DNA from: Amycolatopsis pittospori
GTDB taxonomy: Bacteria > Actinomycetota > Actinomycetes > Mycobacteriales > Pseudonocardiaceae
Direction: 5' to 3'
NCBI RefSeq assembly: GCF_013870525.1
Contig: NZ_JACBXD010000084.1
Span: 1 to 32,547 of the forward strand
DNA: 32,547 nucleotides
The notes under the pieces were generated by a model that did no database searches, was not told the DNA's origin, and saw nothing but the letters and a program-made list of their open reading frames with translations. Both the position numbers and the translations under genes were made by a program. Positions 31,200 to 32,547 of this stretch are shown here, one piece after another. How positions within the stretch are numbered: the first letter of the stretch is position 1; every line of letters starts with the position of its first letter.

Positions 31200-31622
31200 T
31201 TACGACTCGGGAACGAGCGTCAGGGAGATCGAGTTGATGCAGTACCGCTGATCCGTCGGCGTGGCGTAGCCCTCGCCTTCGAAGACGTGCCCGAGGTGGC
31301 TGTGGCACGACTTGCACAGCACCTCGATCCGGCGCATCCCCATCGCGGTGTCCTCGCGAAGGAGGACGGCGTCGGTGTCGGCCGGGTCGTAGAACGACGG
31401 CCAGCCGCAATGGCTCTCGAATTTGGTGTCGCTGCGGAACAGCTCGGCGCCACAGGCCCGGCACTGGTAGACGCCGGTGGTCGCGGTGTCGGTGTACTCC
31501 CCGGTGAAGGGGCGCTCGGTGCCCGCCTGGCGGAGCACGGCGTACTCGTCGGGGCTGAGCTGTTCCCGCCATTCCTGCTCGGACTTGACCACGCGCGGCG
31601 TGGCTCCGACAACGGGTTTCAT
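31200..31622 (-). CDS. msrB: Peptide methionine-(R)-S-oxide reductase
   Basis: This ~140-residue cytosolic enzyme reduces the R isomer of methionine sulfoxide in proteins. It shows both zinc CxxC pairs (CRAC and CKSC), the family core FESHCGWPSFYDP, HLGHVFEGEG, and the catalytic Cys in RYCINSISL. I start it at the ATG ending at 31622 (MKPVVGAT), with GGTG six bases upstream; GTG at 31640 would add six residues. It follows a small membrane-protein gene by about 20 bases and precedes the TIGR04222 genes by 74 bases, so co-transcription with the MNIO cluster is possible but unproven. Confidence 0.95.
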   Translation of the reverse strand: MKPVVGATPRVVKSEQEWREQLSPDEYAVLRQAGTERPFTGEYTDTATTGVYQCRACGAELFRSDTKFESHCGWPSFYDPADTDAVLLREDTAMGMRRIEVLCKSCHSHLGHVFEGEGYATPTDQRYCINSISLTLVPES

Positions 31623-31641
31623 GCCTTTCACCGGTTCCACG

Positions 31642-31947
31642 TTACCCCGCGAGCCAGGTGAGGGCCCGGCCGATGATGTCCCATGCGGTGACCATCACGC
31701 CGAGCACGATCAGGATCACGACCAGTGCCGAAACCCACCAGCGCAGACCGCCGAGCCGGTTGCTGGATTCGGCGAAATCGGAGACACCGTCGATACACGC
31801 TTCCACGGTGAAGTTCGGGCCGCACCGTTCGATGCGGTCCAGATGCTCGGCGAAGGCTCGGGCTTCGGGGTCGTACGGGTCGAGGCCTACCAGGTCCTCA
31901 TCGAAACGAGGGTGCTGGCCAGGTCCGAAAGGTCCGCTATCGGCCAT
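31642..31947 (-). CDS. Small single-helix membrane protein, unknown function
   Basis: The 101-residue protein (MADSGPFGPGQHPRF) is mostly acidic and soluble, with one C-terminal transmembrane helix (WWVSALVVILIVLGVMVTAW) and a short tail, so it should be tail-anchored with the bulk in the cytoplasm. Two Cys (RCGPNF and EACIDG) are in the soluble part. The ATG ending at 31947 has no ribosome site, and TACTGT lies seven bases upstream, consistent with a leaderless transcript; GTG at 31956 is an alternative. It leads msrB by about 20 bases. I do not recognise the family. Confidence 0.72.
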   Translation of the reverse strand: MADSGPFGPGQHPRFDEDLVGLDPYDPEARAFAEHLDRIERCGPNFTVEACIDGVSDFAESSNRLGGLRWWVSALVVILIVLGVMVTAWDIIGRALTWLAG

Positions 31948-32013
31948 ACGAGCCACAGTAAGCCAAGTCCGGCGTTTGGCACACCACCGGCGAGTGTGTT
32001 GTCGGTCTTGCCG

Positions 32014-32547
32014 TTATCCCTGGCTACCCTGCGCGCCGCGGGTGTCACCGGCGATCAGCAGCTGGCCGCCGCTGTCGAGGACGCGGACGGTTTTCGACTC
32101 GGAGCTTCCACCCTTGAAGCTGAGGTTGATCGAGATGTCGACCGAACCGTCGGGGTTGTTGCCCTTGCCCGCGTTGGCGCCCTTGTAACCGCTGAGTTCG
32201 TTCGCGGCCCAGTACTCCTGGAACTTGGCCTGGTCGCCGTAGAAGGCTTGGGCGTCCGGGGTGAGCATCGCCCAGCCTTCGGGGGTGCCGGCCTTGCCAT
32301 AGAAATCGACGACGCGGCGACCGCCGGCGCCCCAATCGACCTTGCCGCCGCTGGGCGGCGCGGACGACGAGGGCGCGCTGCTCTTGGAACCACTCTTCGA
32401 CGGCGTCGCCGGAGCGGAGGTCTGCGGGTTGGCACCGGCGTTGTCGCCACCCTGGTTGTTGTTCGCGCCGTTGCCGGAGTTCAGCACCAGGAAAACGATC
32501 ACGGCGATCACGACGACGGCGGCGCCGGCGCCCGCGAACAGGACGGC
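32014..32547 (-). CDS. Hypothetical membrane or exported protein (5' end outside window)
   Basis: The frame is open from the right edge to the TAA at 32014-32016. It begins inside a hydrophobic segment (AVLFAGAGAAVVVIAVIVFL), continues into a low-complexity Asn/Gly/Pro/Ser/Lys linker, and ends in a ~105-residue domain starting VDWGAGGRRVVDFYGK, with AMLTPDAQAFYGD and FQEYWAANELSGY. The layout (anchor, disordered spacer, small outer domain) suggests an extracytoplasmic domain tethered to the membrane. The C-terminal part resembles the NTF2/SnoaL-like domains of exported proteins in general shape, but I cannot assign it. An internal GTG at 32511 is unlikely to be the start because it would cut the helix. 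Confidence 0.7.
   Translation of the reverse strand, partial: AVLFAGAGAAVVVIAVIVFLVLNSGNGANNNQGGDNAGANPQTSAPATPSKSGSKSSAPSSSAPPSGGKVDWGAGGRRVVDFYGKAGTPEGWAMLTPDAQAFYGDQAKFQEYWAANELSGYKGANAGKGNNPDGSVDISINLSFKGGSSESKTVRVLDSGGQLLIAGDTRGAQGSQG

Overview
The window is high-GC actinobacterial chromosome (roughly 70% G+C by eye, with GTG starts and many 4-base stop/start overlaps). The linkage rnd - DUF3000 - hemE - hemY - hemQ and the protein sequences fit the Pseudonocardiaceae, most likely Amycolatopsis. The genus is an inference; the phylum is firm. I see no rRNA, tRNA, CRISPR array, insertion sequence or prophage gene.

Layout. 1-4002: the tail of a sensor kinase, an aldo/keto reductase, a convergent pair made of an HSL-type esterase and a Tat-exported PHP phosphoesterase, and a 61-residue secreted peptide between two strong terminators. 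4161-7506: the fadA-fadB beta-oxidation operon. 7701-9608: a lipoprotein class A beta-lactamase, a convergent M15 peptidase and a 51-residue ribbon-helix-helix protein. 9655-17759: a five-gene operon (permease, two DUF1989 proteins, biotin-dependent urea/guanidine carboxylase, allophanate hydrolase) read leftward from a divergent TetR gene (17938-18594). 18813-20770: RNase D and a LuxR-type response regulator. About 1.1 kb (20771-21914) then holds no convincing gene but several large palindromes. 21915-27107: DUF3000 and the divergent, translationally coupled hemE-hemY-hemQ-CoA-transferase operon of the coproporphyrin-dependent haem pathway.

27175-31125 is the most interesting part. Three tandem paralogous membrane proteins of the TIGR04222 type have Gly/Ser/Cys-rich tails, each ending Cys-Gly-Gly. 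They are followed by a DUF692/MNIO multinuclear iron oxygenase and a small SCO6045/DUF2063-like partner. The layout suggests a RiPP-like pathway in which the MNIO enzyme modifies cysteines in the tails of membrane-anchored proteins. Upstream lie msrB and a one-helix membrane protein, and a hypothetical exported or membrane protein runs off the right edge.

A second theme is the non-coding DNA. Gene ends carry long, nearly perfect palindromes built on a CGTGAAGG or CGTGAGTGGCGA core, which in several cases supply the TGA stop codon of the neighbouring gene. There are also a 4 x 21 bp tandem array and another repeat type at a convergent junction.
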